A stretch of 64,000 nt of DNA from Gnomoniopsis sp. IMI 355080 (Eukaryota > Ascomycota > Sordariomycetes > Diaporthales > Gnomoniaceae), in contig JAPEVC010000002.1 in the NCBI GenBank assembly GCA_027946555.1, forward strand, positions 310,001-374,000, in the 5' to 3' direction. Below are positions 54,680-64,000 of this stretch, piece by piece. Positions within the stretch are counted from its first letter, which is position 1, and each line of letters opens with the position of its first letter. Both the position numbers and the translations under genes were made by a program. The notes beneath the pieces were generated by a model. That model worked only from the letters and a program-made list of their open reading frames with translations. It did not search any database and was not told where the DNA came from.

Positions 54680-55279
54680 CGTGAAGGGGCTCTTGAAAGG
54701 ACCCAAGAACAAGGGTCAAGGCAGTTTAAAGTACAGTGCAGAAGGAACAACAAATTGTAAAATTAGCGCTGTGAAGACACAATTGGTAATACAGAGTTAG
54801 GATGGTGGGATGGTGGTGTTGAGTCGGAAGTCGGATTGCAAGGCGACCTTGAAGTCAGATGCGCTCTTATCAAGTTGCGGGGCTGCACGTCGCCGATGGA
54901 ACAAGTCCTTTTGGAAAGCCCACAATGGATGGCTGAATAACACAATGAATAGCCGTTTGTTGGGAGGGTTGGATTTGCAGATGCAAGTGGAAGATTCCAG
55001 GTTGGTGATGGAGAAGAAAAGGGCATTCGGCAGGTCGACACTTTTTTTTTTAAACCTGCACAGCGCGATAAAAGCTGATAATGCCAATTACCCCACACCC
55101 TTGCACTAGGGGTAGCTCTGGCAGCCGCAGAGGTGGCCCGTGCTTGGGGTACCTGGGTTCCCGTCCGAAGTCAAGAAATTTTGGGACATACGCGACAGCG
55201 ACAACGAGTCCTTGACCTCACACGCTCATATTGGCAGTGTGTGGTATCACCACCCATCCAGTCCCCCACAACAGTCAAG
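54680..55279. promoter_or_regulatory. Bidirectional promoter region between La and uS4m genes
   Basis: 600 bp between divergent starts of an RNA chaperone gene and a mitochondrial ribosome gene. A T-run at about 55042-55052 is the only obvious element. Common regulation is speculative. Confidence 0.45.
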
Positions 55280-57069
55280 ATGAAGTTGCGGAGGACATTG
55301 AATTTCCACAGTCTGAGGAAGGGGGTAAGTTAATTAAAAAATGCCCAAGTCCAATTCCTTATTGCGTCTGCCCAAATTACAGCGCAACTGCTCTTGTGAC
55401 AGCCTCCACTAACATATATCCTCTATTTTTCTCTGTAACAGAAAGTCCGCATGACATGGAACAAATACAACCTCTTCAACCTCACAAATGTCCAGCGCAC
55501 CATCCCCAACTTTATTCGCCGTACCTTCTTCCAGCAGAAATGGACCGCCAAAGCCCTCGCCCGTGCCTACCACGGCGAGCACATCAAGGAGCAGAAATGG
55601 CAGCGCATGTTTGACCGCCGCCTCCGATCCGTCGTCGATATGAATCCAAAATACATGGCCCACAACGATGGCGCCGAGCAGGCCACTGGTCGGGGCTCCG
55701 GCCGCGACACTCCCCGGGCCGAGGACGTCACGCCCTGGCGCGCGATAGGCCAGGATCGCCAGTTCAAGCTCCGGGGCGGCTTGAATAAGGTGCTGTCGCC
55801 GGTGGTTGACAAGACCGAGGTGGACTTTTCCGAGAATGATGCCCAGACCTACAAGCAGACCAACATCCAGGAGAGCCAAGAGCCGACGCCATACATGAAC
55901 ATGTCGTTCGCGCCCATCGAGAGGAGGATCGATGTCGCCATTTTCCGGGCTATGTTTGCAAGCAGCACGCGTCAGGCGAGGAATATGGTCATTCACGGCA
56001 AGGTCAAAGTCAATGGGCTGCCGGTATGTAGTTCTAGTGAGATGGGCTGCGTTGCAACCACCTGCTAACTTGTGCTAACCCACAGATGAATCACGCAACA
56101 TACCTTCTCAACCCTGGCGATATGTTCCAGGTTGATCCCGAGGCCGTCATGTTCGCCACGGGTAAAATAAAGCCCAAGTCCAAGAAGCCCGAAGAGGAAG
56201 ACTCCGGAACGCCTCGACCCAAAATGTCAAGAAGGAGCAAGAGAAAAGCGAAAGCAAAGGCCGCAGGCGACGGTGAAGCGACCGAAGACGCAGCTGCCGC
56301 TCCCGAAGCCGACGAGGGCTCATTAGAACCCGCCGAGGGCGAAGAAGCAGAAGCCGAGGCAGAGACAACAGCCAACAAAGTCTCTCCAGAGGATACCCCC
56401 GAAGCTCTTCAAAAGCGCCTCCGGTTCCTCGCCCGAAACTCGCGGGATTTACTCCAAGCCGACCAGAACTACCTGTCTGTCAAGAAGAAGCGGCAGATGC
56501 GCGCCTTTCTGAAGCAAGCAAAGGAAATTTCCTCCAAGCTCGGCCGCAAGGACGGCGAGGGAGCCATCACCGACGACCTAGTTACCACCATCAGCAACAC
56601 CCTTAAGGAGCTGGCCATTAACGACCCCAAGATTGCCGAGCGCGCGGTGGAATCTGGTGCCTTCACGCCTGAGCAGACCGCCGAGGCCAAGGAGGCCGCG
56701 GAATCAGACACATCGAAGACGGAGACGTCGGAGACAAAGCTGTCGGGGGCAAAGGTGTCAGAACCGGCTCCGTCGCTACCCAAGCCATATCAGCTTAGTG
56801 ACGAGGAGCAGATGCGGCTGGAGGAGATGGTGCGCGAGTACGAGGAAAATCCGGTGGACCCAACAAAGCCGTACAAGACGCCATGGGAGCCGAGGCCGTT
56901 TATGAGTCCGTTTGCGTTCATCCCACGGTACTTGGAAGTCAACCAGAATATCTGCGCCGCGGTGTACCTGCGGCATCCCGTGGCGAGGCAGGGTATGTCC
57001 GAGATACCAAGTCCATTCCCGCCGAGTGTACAAGAGCTGGCATTCAACTGGTACTTGCGGAGGAGGTGA
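55280..57069 (+). CDS. nam9: Mitochondrial small-subunit ribosomal protein uS4m (Nam9-like)
   Basis: Exons 55280-55324, 55442-56023 and 56086-57069; 536 aa. Introns are 117 and 62 nt. The 15-codon first exon (MKLRRTLNFHSLRKG) joins KVRMTWNKYNLFNL in phase. The S4 RNA-binding fold is split by intron 2: RRIDVAIFRAMFASSTRQAR, NMVIHGKVKVNGLP, then MNHATYLLNPGDMFQVDPEA. The C-terminal block FAFIPRYLEVNQNICAAVYL, ELAFNWYLRRR is typical of fungal Nam9. Between the S4 half and this block sits a long insertion (about residues 230-450) of acidic and Ala/Glu-rich sequence. Role: primary assembly protein of the mitoribosomal small subunit 5' domain and decoding accuracy. Import is probably directed by the basic N-terminus. 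Confidence 0.92.
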
Positions 57070-58597
57070 AACTGTGGGTCGCGTATGTCGGAAACACCCA
57101 AAAGTGTATCTTTCCGTGAGACACCTGGGACGAGAAGCGAGAAATGGAGCCGCGGTGGCGTGGCTCACTTGGCGCTACAGGTGGTTATGAAGGGAGGTCG
57201 TAGACATGCTGAGCTGCTAGCTTGTGTATACTCGCCAGCCGTCTCGTCGCGGAGCATCTGCAGACTTGGAACGAGACATATAGAAAGGGGTGGCACAAAT
57301 TAGTAGCATGAGCACCAATGTAACACCACTTGATCAAACCACTTTCAAGAGTCCAGTACCATCTCCGCTCCCTTCGTCCCTGCTCCCCAACATAGTTTAC
57401 AAATATAGTTGATCCACCAAGACGACCAAGGTTCAGCAAAATTCACGTAAGCATGCAATTTGTCGACGTGCGGTCCACAGCTGACGTAGCACGAGCCTCA
57501 AGGTTGCAGCCACGTAAGGACAGGGCGGATATCCGACATCCTCCCAAGAGACTGCGGTTTTAGATCGACCAGATTTGCTGAACTCAATCTAATATTGGCA
57601 TTTCCTTCTAGGTAACTTACGTCAGTACACGGCCCAAGCGCAACACTGTACATCACGATAGCAAAGATTGCTGATGATGGATAATCATCATTTTCTGATT
57701 CAGAACCACTAAGACTAAGGAAGAGCTGCAGGGTGACAAGAAGGAAAATACTGTAGCAGTCGACTCGAACAGGCCGGAAAGAAAGACGTGCTTGAGAAGC
57801 AGGGGGGTATGTAAGTAGAGCCGTCATATGCGATCCCAAATCCCGCTGCGAAAAACCCCGGGCGCATTCCACATCTTCACGCTTGTGGCCCATTCCATCT
57901 CCATCCTGTCTCAAATCCCCTGTGACTAGGCATGGCAAACCGTTGCTGTCCCATCACTACGCGTTCCCAACCACTCGCCCATAGAGTTCTCTCGGGTTCC
58001 GATTCAACGCCCCGCAAAGATGTGTGAAGAAATGTCCCCGAATGGTTGGTCGTAGGGCGCCATCGCAAGTGGACCAGACAGCCTCTGGCAATCGAGGGAG
58101 TCAACGTCCGTCGTAAATTAAAAGAAGTCGTATTTTCAATTGTCAACTCGACCAAAGTGTTTGAAGAAGAAGTGAGAAGCCAGCGCCATCCTTGCGCGTG
58201 CGTCAAAAAAACAATGCCAACTCCACTCCGCATCTGATGAAAGGTAGTCTAGGCTGTCTTCGAAAGATACAGGCATTCATTGCTGATAGATCTCGAAGCC
58301 AAATTTTATGTCGCGTGAAGTTATTCGAGGAACCTGATTGAAGTTGCAGTTTCATCGTTCACTGGACAGCATAGCCGGCTCGCTCTTCGATGTTGCCGTT
58401 ACGTTGGCCACGCCCGATGGCCATGATGGACCCAAGCCGTTGCTAAAGACAGTGTAGGGTGCGTCTTGTCGGTAATTAAGGGGTATGTGGTGATTAAAAG
58501 GAAGATTGTGAAGACAGAATCGGAAAGAATCGGCGGGCTGGTATCGCAAAGACATGAGGCGTACGCGGACATGATCGTGGGAGGGTGAGGAGGCTTC
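57070..58597. other. Convergent intergenic region, 1.5 kb
   Basis: Between the 3' ends of uS4m and the septin gene. Open frames here have no recognisable content. No gene called. Confidence 0.5.
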
Positions 58598-60784
58598 TTA
58601 TCGGAGGGAGAAGCCCTTCCTCTTGCCCTCTTTTTCGATCGGCCGCCCACTTTCGACTCTGGCCTTCTTCTCCTCGAGCTCCAACCGCTGACGCTCCAGC
58701 TGTTCCTTCATTTCCCGGTGTCGGGCATACAGCTCCTCTTCGCTCTGCTTCAGTTTTGACTCCTTTTCGGCAACCTTTTGCTGGAAGACCATCTTCATCT
58801 CTGCTTCCATCTTGGCGAGCTTCTGTTCGTGAAGGGTACGCTCCTCCTCTTGCTTGACGGCAGGGTTGACCTCCTTGAAAACACTGGGGTCCTGGGAGAC
58901 GCCCATCTGAACGAGCTTGTCCGTTCGGTAGTTCTCGTACAGAAGGTTGTTGGTGTGCTCCTTGAGTTCCTCCATGTGCGTGCGGATAAGCATCTGTCGC
59001 AGCTTGACAAAGTCACAGTGCTCCTCGTTGTCGACCTCGACAACACCCCAGGGATACTGGCGACCGCGCACCTTGCGCCCATCCGCGTTCGTGATCTCGT
59101 TAGTCGCACCAACAACAGCGAAGGGAACCTTGGACATTATCTCATTGTTCTCTGCAACTGTCTCCTCGTCATCGAGCTCGTAGCGGGGTCCCTCGAAGAT
59201 CTGGACGTTGTGGTGCTTGATGTCTGCCAGAATCTGTGCACGTGTCAGTATCCGACAGTACCAGGAGAGGATATGGGCTTACTCTGGCCTTGAAGGCGGT
59301 GACCTCCTCATCCGTCAGGGTGTCAGACTTGGCAATGACGGGGATCAAGTTGACCTTGGTGTGCAGACGCTTCATGACCTCGATATCGAGAGGCTTCAAG
59401 GAGTGGCCAGTGGGCTGGATGAAAAAGACACAAGCGTGGATGCGGTTGTCAACAATGTTCATGCGGTTAACCTTATTCTCAGCATCCAAGTATGCGTCGA
59501 AGCGCTGCTCGATGTTATCCGTGATGGGTCGCCAAGACTCATCATTGTTGACAAAATCACCGAAGCCAGGCGTGTCAACGACAGTCAACCTTAGACGAAC
59601 GCCTGCCTCTTCGATGTCTGCACTGATGGACTGAATGGTGACAGTCTTGGGCAGGATGTCAAGGCTAGGTCCCTTACGCTCCTTGGGCGGGTACAGCGAA
59701 GTGTTGAACAGCGTGTTCACCAGGGTCGACTTTCCGAGACCAGACTCGCCTGAGGTGCTTGTCAGCGAATGGGGCTCGCATAGTGCGGTAGGGGTTGGAA
59801 AAACTCACCAACAACCATGACGTTGAAGTTGAAGCCTTTGCGGACACTCTTGCGGTGCCATTGGTTGGGCAGATTAGCAAAGCCAACGTAACCAGTCAGC
59901 TTCCTGCGAACAATATTCTTGTTCTCAATCACGCCACCAGAGAGAGCTGTGACAGGGGCGTTAGATGAAGGCTCATGTGATTCGAAAGCGCTCTGGTCGA
60001 CAGGAGAGGCGGGCTTGCCAGAGGGAATCTCAGGAGGAGAATCGACGGGGGCACCGTTCGAAGCTAAGATGACAATTGCGTTAGCTTCAAATATCCTTCG
60101 CGAAATAAGCAGTACTAGTGCCCAGATGAATCGTGTCCAGGGAGCAATGCAAGATTCGAGGAGCCTGACACTCAGCAAGTGGCATGACTTCGCGGTGGAC
60201 GTGAAGCTCGTTCAGATCCAGGGCCTTCAACGGAGCAATTTTGGGGGCCGATTCGACGTCTAACATGCTGAGGAACACAGGACGTTTGTTCTCGCTGCGG
60301 TGGGCCAAGCTGCTAGACCTGGTGGCGATGCGATTGGCGGAGATGGGGCACGTTGGAGCAACAGTGGCATTCGCAGCAGCATGGTCGAGCTGAACACTGC
60401 GAGAGCGAACCTGGTCCGGGAGTATTACGTTGAAATGGAGAGGCATGTTGTAGTAGTGACACCGGTCAGAGTAGCTTGCACTTCTTGATCGGTGTTTGCA
60501 GTGTTTGCCCACAATCTCGTCAACCGTCTGGCCGTTTTCCCCCAATGCAAATTATGGATGATGGGCCACACTTTTGATTGGCAAGGCGCAAGAAAATGGG
60601 CGTCGACTTTTGAGCGAGGGAATGGGAGGAAGCTGGCGATATGGTCTCGATCGTGCTCCTGGGAGAAGTGACGGCCGATTGCTCGAGGTCCGGACGCTGT
60701 CTGGCCAGTTGCCTTGGAAATCTTGCATTGCTCTCCCGTACACGAACCCTCTGGAGGGGAAGGCAGGCAGCGGTTCTTACCCAT
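58598..60784 (-). CDS. Septin, Cdc3-type (AspB group)
   Basis: Exons 60781-60784, 59809-60063, 59283-59749 and 58598-59233; 453 aa. The first coding exon is only ATGG; the 717-nt intron (GTAAGAACC...CTAAC...ATCTTAG) restores MASNGAPVDSPPEIPSGK. The other introns are 59 and 49 nt. GTPase motifs: P-loop VVGESGLGKST, switch DTPGFGD, and AKSD for guanine specificity. The polybasic stretch before the P-loop (KLTGYVGFANLPNQWHRKSV) matches the Cdc3 group, as does QISADIEE-like QSISADIEEAG. The septin unique element (FAVVGATNEI, GRQYPWGVVEVDNEEHCDF) is followed by a C-terminal coiled coil (about 370-440). Role: subunit of hetero-oligomeric filaments at septation sites, hyphal tips and branch points. 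A start further upstream is not supported. Confidence 0.9.
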
Positions 60785-60843
60785 TGTGAATGTAAAATTG
60801 GTTATGATCGATTGATTTTGTTTAAAAGGGAAGGAACGAGTGA

Positions 60844-61132
60844 CTGCAGATGGGCGAGACAAGACTGTTAGCACCCGCGTCACAAGAGTAGCAGAGCGGA
60901 GCCACCACCCAAGCTCCGAAGTTTCAGGGTCCTCCACAGGTATCTCAAGCAAGACCTGAGTAATGATATACTATCGCGATTGACGGGCTTCGAAGCGTGA
61001 AAACGACGCAGCCACTCGCAGCAAAGTACAGATGGAGGTTCAACGCCTGTGGTGATGAGGCAGGAGCAACGCAATCACCGCTGGCACGAAAACGAAAAGA
61101 GGGCGTGGGAGACAGAGTTCGAGTAGACTTAC
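60844..61132 (-). other. Candidate 5' UTR intron of the septin gene
   Basis: On the minus strand CTG|GTAAGTCTAC at 61132 is a strong donor, and GCTAAC...CATCTGCAG ending at 60844 is a strong branch plus acceptor, 60 nt before the septin ATG. The 289-nt interval would be removed from the leader. Signal-based inference only. Confidence 0.4.
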
Positions 61133-62487
61133 CAGGAAGGGACACGCAGCTCGGGCCAACGTGCGTGCAGAGGATTGAGTTGCGACGTAGGTTCGTCTGT
61201 GTCGGGGAAACTGAGAAAAGGGCAGGACAATAGAGAAAAAAAGGTGCAGTCGATGAAGTTTGAAGGAAGAAGGGACGAAGACGAAATGGATTGGGAACTT
61301 CTCGTTCAGGATCACGGGAAAATTTGCACGGTGAAATGCACGCGGGCGATGCTCATCAGGTAGGAAATCAGGGGGAAAGTAGGACGACAGCAGGTCACTC
61401 TCGCTTCCCTAACATTGGGCTCCACACTAAATTCAGTCTAAAACGTGGGCCCTATAGCGGCCCGTGCGCGTCTGCTACGTTCCCAGGTAGTATAGGACAG
61501 CACCAAACGTCCCGACAACCCCAAGAAAGGGGCCATCAATCAATTCCATCGAGGTGGAGAAGCCAGAATGCTGCAGGGGTTGGGCTGTCTGATTTGTCCT
61601 ACATTGCGTTTCCACTGCCGCACAAGAGCTGCCCAAATTTCACTCGACATGACAATTGGCTGAGTCCCCCACGTCCTCGTCGACTAGGAGTCCGTTTCGT
61701 GGCCGACGACACGCAGACGGTGCAATGCTGGCAATCTTGGAGGCTGGTCATTCCGTGTATCCTATTGCAATTTCACATAGCACTGTCAGGACTGCTCTGC
61801 CACCTCTGCGATGTATCTGTTAGCGCTCAGACGCTTCTCTGCACGATCCTCGCGGATCCCGGAAGACGATCCTCGTGAATGAAGATGGGATGACACCTTT
61901 CTCAGCTACCGATAGTCAAATATAAAGATGAAAACTCCCTGTCAAGGTTGCGCAAATACGATAATCAAAGTAGAACAAGCCGTTTCATTCTTTGTTACTT
62001 TTGTCGATCGCGTGGAACACATCTGGACCTATTGAAGTTGGCGGAGAGAAGACCCCAGGAGGCGGATACCTAGAATCAAGTATGAATCAATTCTGGAAGC
62101 ATCGATAACCACGAACTTCTCCTTACACCAGTACTACCACCACTAAGGCTTGGACCAATTGGAGCCATATGTCGTCAATTCACTGAGCTTCCCCGCCCGT
62201 ATTGCGTACGAGACGATTAGATACGAGATTTTATGCCTCAAGAGACAATGGCACGTAATTTTTTTTTATTTTTATTTTGAGACTGTTCGAAGAGGGACCC
62301 TATCTCGATTGCATATTTGAGGGATGGGGGGATGGTCGGCATAGTACCTACTACATAGTACCTGTCCTGCACGTATACCTAGGTGGGCAGGTAATTTCAC
62401 GGTTGACTTCGGGTACAAATTCTATTCGGGATCTCCCGAGATGAGGAAACCAAACAAATACCTAGATAGTCGTGCTCCGCGCCCCGG

Positions 62488-62510
62488 GCTCCGTGCTCCG
62501 TGCTCCGTGC
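62488..62510 (+). repeat. GCTCCGT tandem repeat (about 3 copies)
   Basis: Three perfect 7-bp units plus two bases, in intergenic DNA upstream of the phospholipase gene. Confidence 0.75.
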
Positions 62511-63032
62511 AGGATGCATGGTCAAGATGCTAGGGATGATGACACAGCAACGAATGAGACGATTGTCATGTATTCACTGCAATTTTGCCACTCAGCTGAG
62601 AGCAAAGCAAGGATGATAACACGGAAAGAAAAAAAAAGAAAAAAGAAAAAAAAACTGAGGAGCTTACAGACATTCTCCTGTTTCTGCTCCGCGTGCAAAT
62701 GTTGAGGATGGAAGTAAAGAGAGTGTGTATTATTAGAGCCCCATATGGTCGGGTGCATCGCGGACGGAACGTTCCGGCCGTAGCGAAAAAAAAAAGGTTG
62801 ACATCACTCTGACCAACGTCACAAAATCAGGCCTTTTTATTTACTACTTAGTCAATCTACAGCATTCGCAAACCGCCAGTGACCACCACATCGGACTTTG
62901 CCAGTTGCAAAGCCCCATTCATTTTTTTTTTCTCATGGCTAAGGTGCTCTGCTCTTCCAGGAGCATGGACGCGAACCCACTCCCTTGACCAACAAATCGC
63001 GTCGACACAGAACATCTTGATCAGATCCAAAG

Positions 63033-64000
63033 ATGAGGTTCCCAATACGAAGTCCCTGGGCGGCAATATCACGGACTAGGCTGTCCACCTCCTCCGGCTG
63101 TACATATCGCCAATCGGTGACGAGGACGTCCATCGTTCGGCAGTCATTGCTCACATGTTATCATCGAACCAACTACTCATCAAAAACACACACCGAGCAG
63201 CAAATCGCAAAACGTACATTACCCTCCGCTATTCTAATCGGCACCCTGCTGATATGGTCCTTGTACCCATCAGATGCAATCCAAGAACTCGCCCCAAGCT
63301 CACAGAAGGCATGGAACGACCGGTCCTTGGCCGAGCAATCCGTCGCAGCTGAGGCTGGCAAGGATGAGAAGGACAATGACCAAAACCAGACCGAAAAAAG
63401 CCAGGATAGCGGAGCCTGGTTCAATTTTGCCACGGCTTTCGAAAACCTCCAAATGGCCACCACTGACGTCTCGGGCAAGGTGCTAGATTATATTCTACCC
63501 GAGTGGTCGCACCTCGTTCCCGGGTTCCTCCACAAGCTTCAACGCGAACTGTCCATGGCGCCTGGCTCCCTTGCAGGCGAGATTTGGGAAGAGGCGCATG
63601 ACCCTGCCATCAACCCGGAGATCCAGCACGCTGCGACGGTGCGTGTGTCTAACGATCTATGCGACGAGGAGAAAGAGTATCTAGTACGGAGGAAGCGAAT
63701 TTCTAGAATGGCCTTGGCAAAATATCTCGGAGTGGACGAGGATGAGGTTCACGAGGACGATGTCCCCACCATCGCAATGTGCGGATCGGGCGGTGGGCTT
63801 CGCGCGCTTGTCGCCGGAACAGGCTCGATGCTTGCCACCGAAGAGGACGGGCTCTTCGACTGTGTGACATATACCTCTGGCGTGAGCGGGTCATGTTGGC
63901 TGCAGGCTCTGTACCACTCATCTTTTGCACAGGGTAGCCTTAGCAGCGTCTTGGAGCACCTCAAGGCAAGGTTGGACGTGCATATTGCAGATCCACCAGT
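63033..64000 (+). CDS. cPLA2-type phospholipase with mitochondrial presequence (5' part, runs off window)
   Basis: Open from ATG 63033 to the window end (322 codons seen). The N-terminus (MRFPIRSPWAAISRTRLSTS...) is rich in Arg, Ser and Thr with almost no acidic residues, as in a mitochondrial presequence. A hydrophobic segment follows (LPSAILIGTLLIWSLYP), so the protein is probably an inner-membrane anchored form. After an acidic linker the catalytic start appears: TIAMCGSGGGLRALVAGTGS gives the oxyanion-hole glycines, and YTSGVSGSCWLQALY holds the nucleophile Ser in GVSGS. These are the hallmarks of the cytosolic phospholipase A2 catalytic domain, as in Aspergillus PlaA-like proteins. No C2 domain precedes it, so Ca2+-dependent membrane docking is unlikely. 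The catalytic Asp lies beyond the window. An out-of-frame ATG at 63155 is ignored. Confidence 0.85.
   Translation, partial: MRFPIRSPWAAISRTRLSTSSGCTYRQSVTRTSIVRQSLLTCYHRTNYSSKTHTEQQIAKRTLPSAILIGTLLIWSLYPSDAIQELAPSSQKAWNDRSLAEQSVAAEAGKDEKDNDQNQTEKSQDSGAWFNFATAFENLQMATTDVSGKVLDYILPEWSHLVPGFLHKLQRELSMAPGSLAGEIWEEAHDPAINPEIQHAATVRVSNDLCDEEKEYLVRRKRISRMALAKYLGVDEDEVHEDDVPTIAMCGSGGGLRALVAGTGSMLATEEDGLFDCVTYTSGVSGSCWLQALYHSSFAQGSLSSVLEHLKARLDVHIADPP

Larger units (their letters stand above)
60785..63032. other. Divergent intergenic region, 2.2 kb
   Basis: Septin leader and promoter, then promoter of the phospholipase gene. Contains the candidate leader intron, a TACCTAGGT copy at 62376-62384, a 7-mer tandem at 62488-62510 and A-rich DNA at about 62628-62655. 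The largest open frame (195 codons, plus strand, 61291-61878) is not protein-like. Confidence 0.5.

Noticed and set aside
53831..54760. 309-codon plus-strand open frame over the La gene
   Set aside because: Antisense shadow of the La exons; its composition mirrors the opposite strand and no family match is seen.
61291..61878. 195-codon plus-strand frame between the septin and phospholipase genes
   Set aside because: No protein-like conserved blocks; overlaps the presumed septin promoter.
63155..63352. ATG at 63155 as start of the phospholipase gene
   Set aside because: It is in another frame and stops after 65 codons. The frame from 63033 is continuous through the catalytic motifs.
1..64000. 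CRISPR array, prophage, rRNA or tRNA genes
   Set aside because: No regularly spaced repeats, phage genes, rRNA stretches or convincing tRNA arms were seen by eye; the organism is a eukaryote. A tRNAscan run would be needed to exclude a tRNA fully.

Overview
The window is nuclear DNA of a filamentous ascomycete, most likely a Sordariomycete. Genes carry short introns (mostly 45-70 nt, GT...AG with CTAAC/CTGAC-type branch sites). Gene families are typical of Pezizomycotina: WSC sensor, NIT-4-like Zn2Cys6 factor, GH28 and GH1 secreted enzymes, Cdc3-type septin, Ku70. Intergenic DNA is long and dotted with the palindrome TACCTAGGTA. The species cannot be named from sequence alone. Exon structures below were built by hand: each junction was accepted only where splice signals, reading phase and protein continuity agreed.

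Layout. 1-648 (-): 5' part of a Gvp36-type BAR protein. 1.56-4.97 kb (-): kelch-type single-pass membrane protein. 6.08-7.93 kb (-): unrecognised coiled-coil protein. 7.9-11.9 kb: gene-poor. 11.86-14.52 kb (+): CSC1/RSN1 calcium-permeable channel. 15.56-16.82 kb (+): PI-PLC-like membrane protein. 19.37-20.89 kb (-): WSC cell-wall sensor. 20.9-27.0 kb: the longest gene-free stretch. 27.03-30.28 kb (-): Zn2Cys6 protein with its zinc cluster in mid-protein. 30.87-32.78 kb (-): secreted GH1 beta-glucosidase. 33.44-35.52 kb (-): Ku70, divergent from ferrochelatase at 36.03-37.41 kb (+). 39.21-41.26 kb (+): Tet-type MFS transporter. 41.98-42.83 kb (+): FHIT/Hnt2 HIT hydrolase. 43.11-45.73 kb (-): NIT-4-like regulator. 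48.02-49.63 kb (+): GH28 exo-galacturonase, convergent with a DHA1 MFS transporter at 49.98-51.94 kb (-). 53.26-54.68 kb (-): La protein, divergent from mitochondrial ribosomal protein uS4m at 55.28-57.07 kb (+). 58.60-60.78 kb (-): Cdc3-type septin. 63.03 kb to the window end (+): 5' part of a cPLA2-type phospholipase with a mitochondrial presequence.

How the genes relate. There is no operon-like unit. The first third happens to hold several plasma-membrane or wall-associated proteins (kelch membrane protein, mechanosensitive-type channel, PI-PLC, WSC sensor). The middle holds housekeeping genes (Ku70, haem synthesis). The NIT-4-like factor, GH28 enzyme and MFS transporter form a loose neighbourhood that could be a small catabolic group, but this is unproven. 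I found no CRISPR array, intact mobile element, rRNA or tRNA, polyketide or non-ribosomal peptide synthase, or clear pseudogene. The points most worth a second look are the septin's 4-nt first coding exon with a 717-nt intron, a GC-AG intron in the GH28 gene, the unrecognised protein at 6.08-7.93 kb, the mid-protein zinc cluster, and the intergenic palindrome family.
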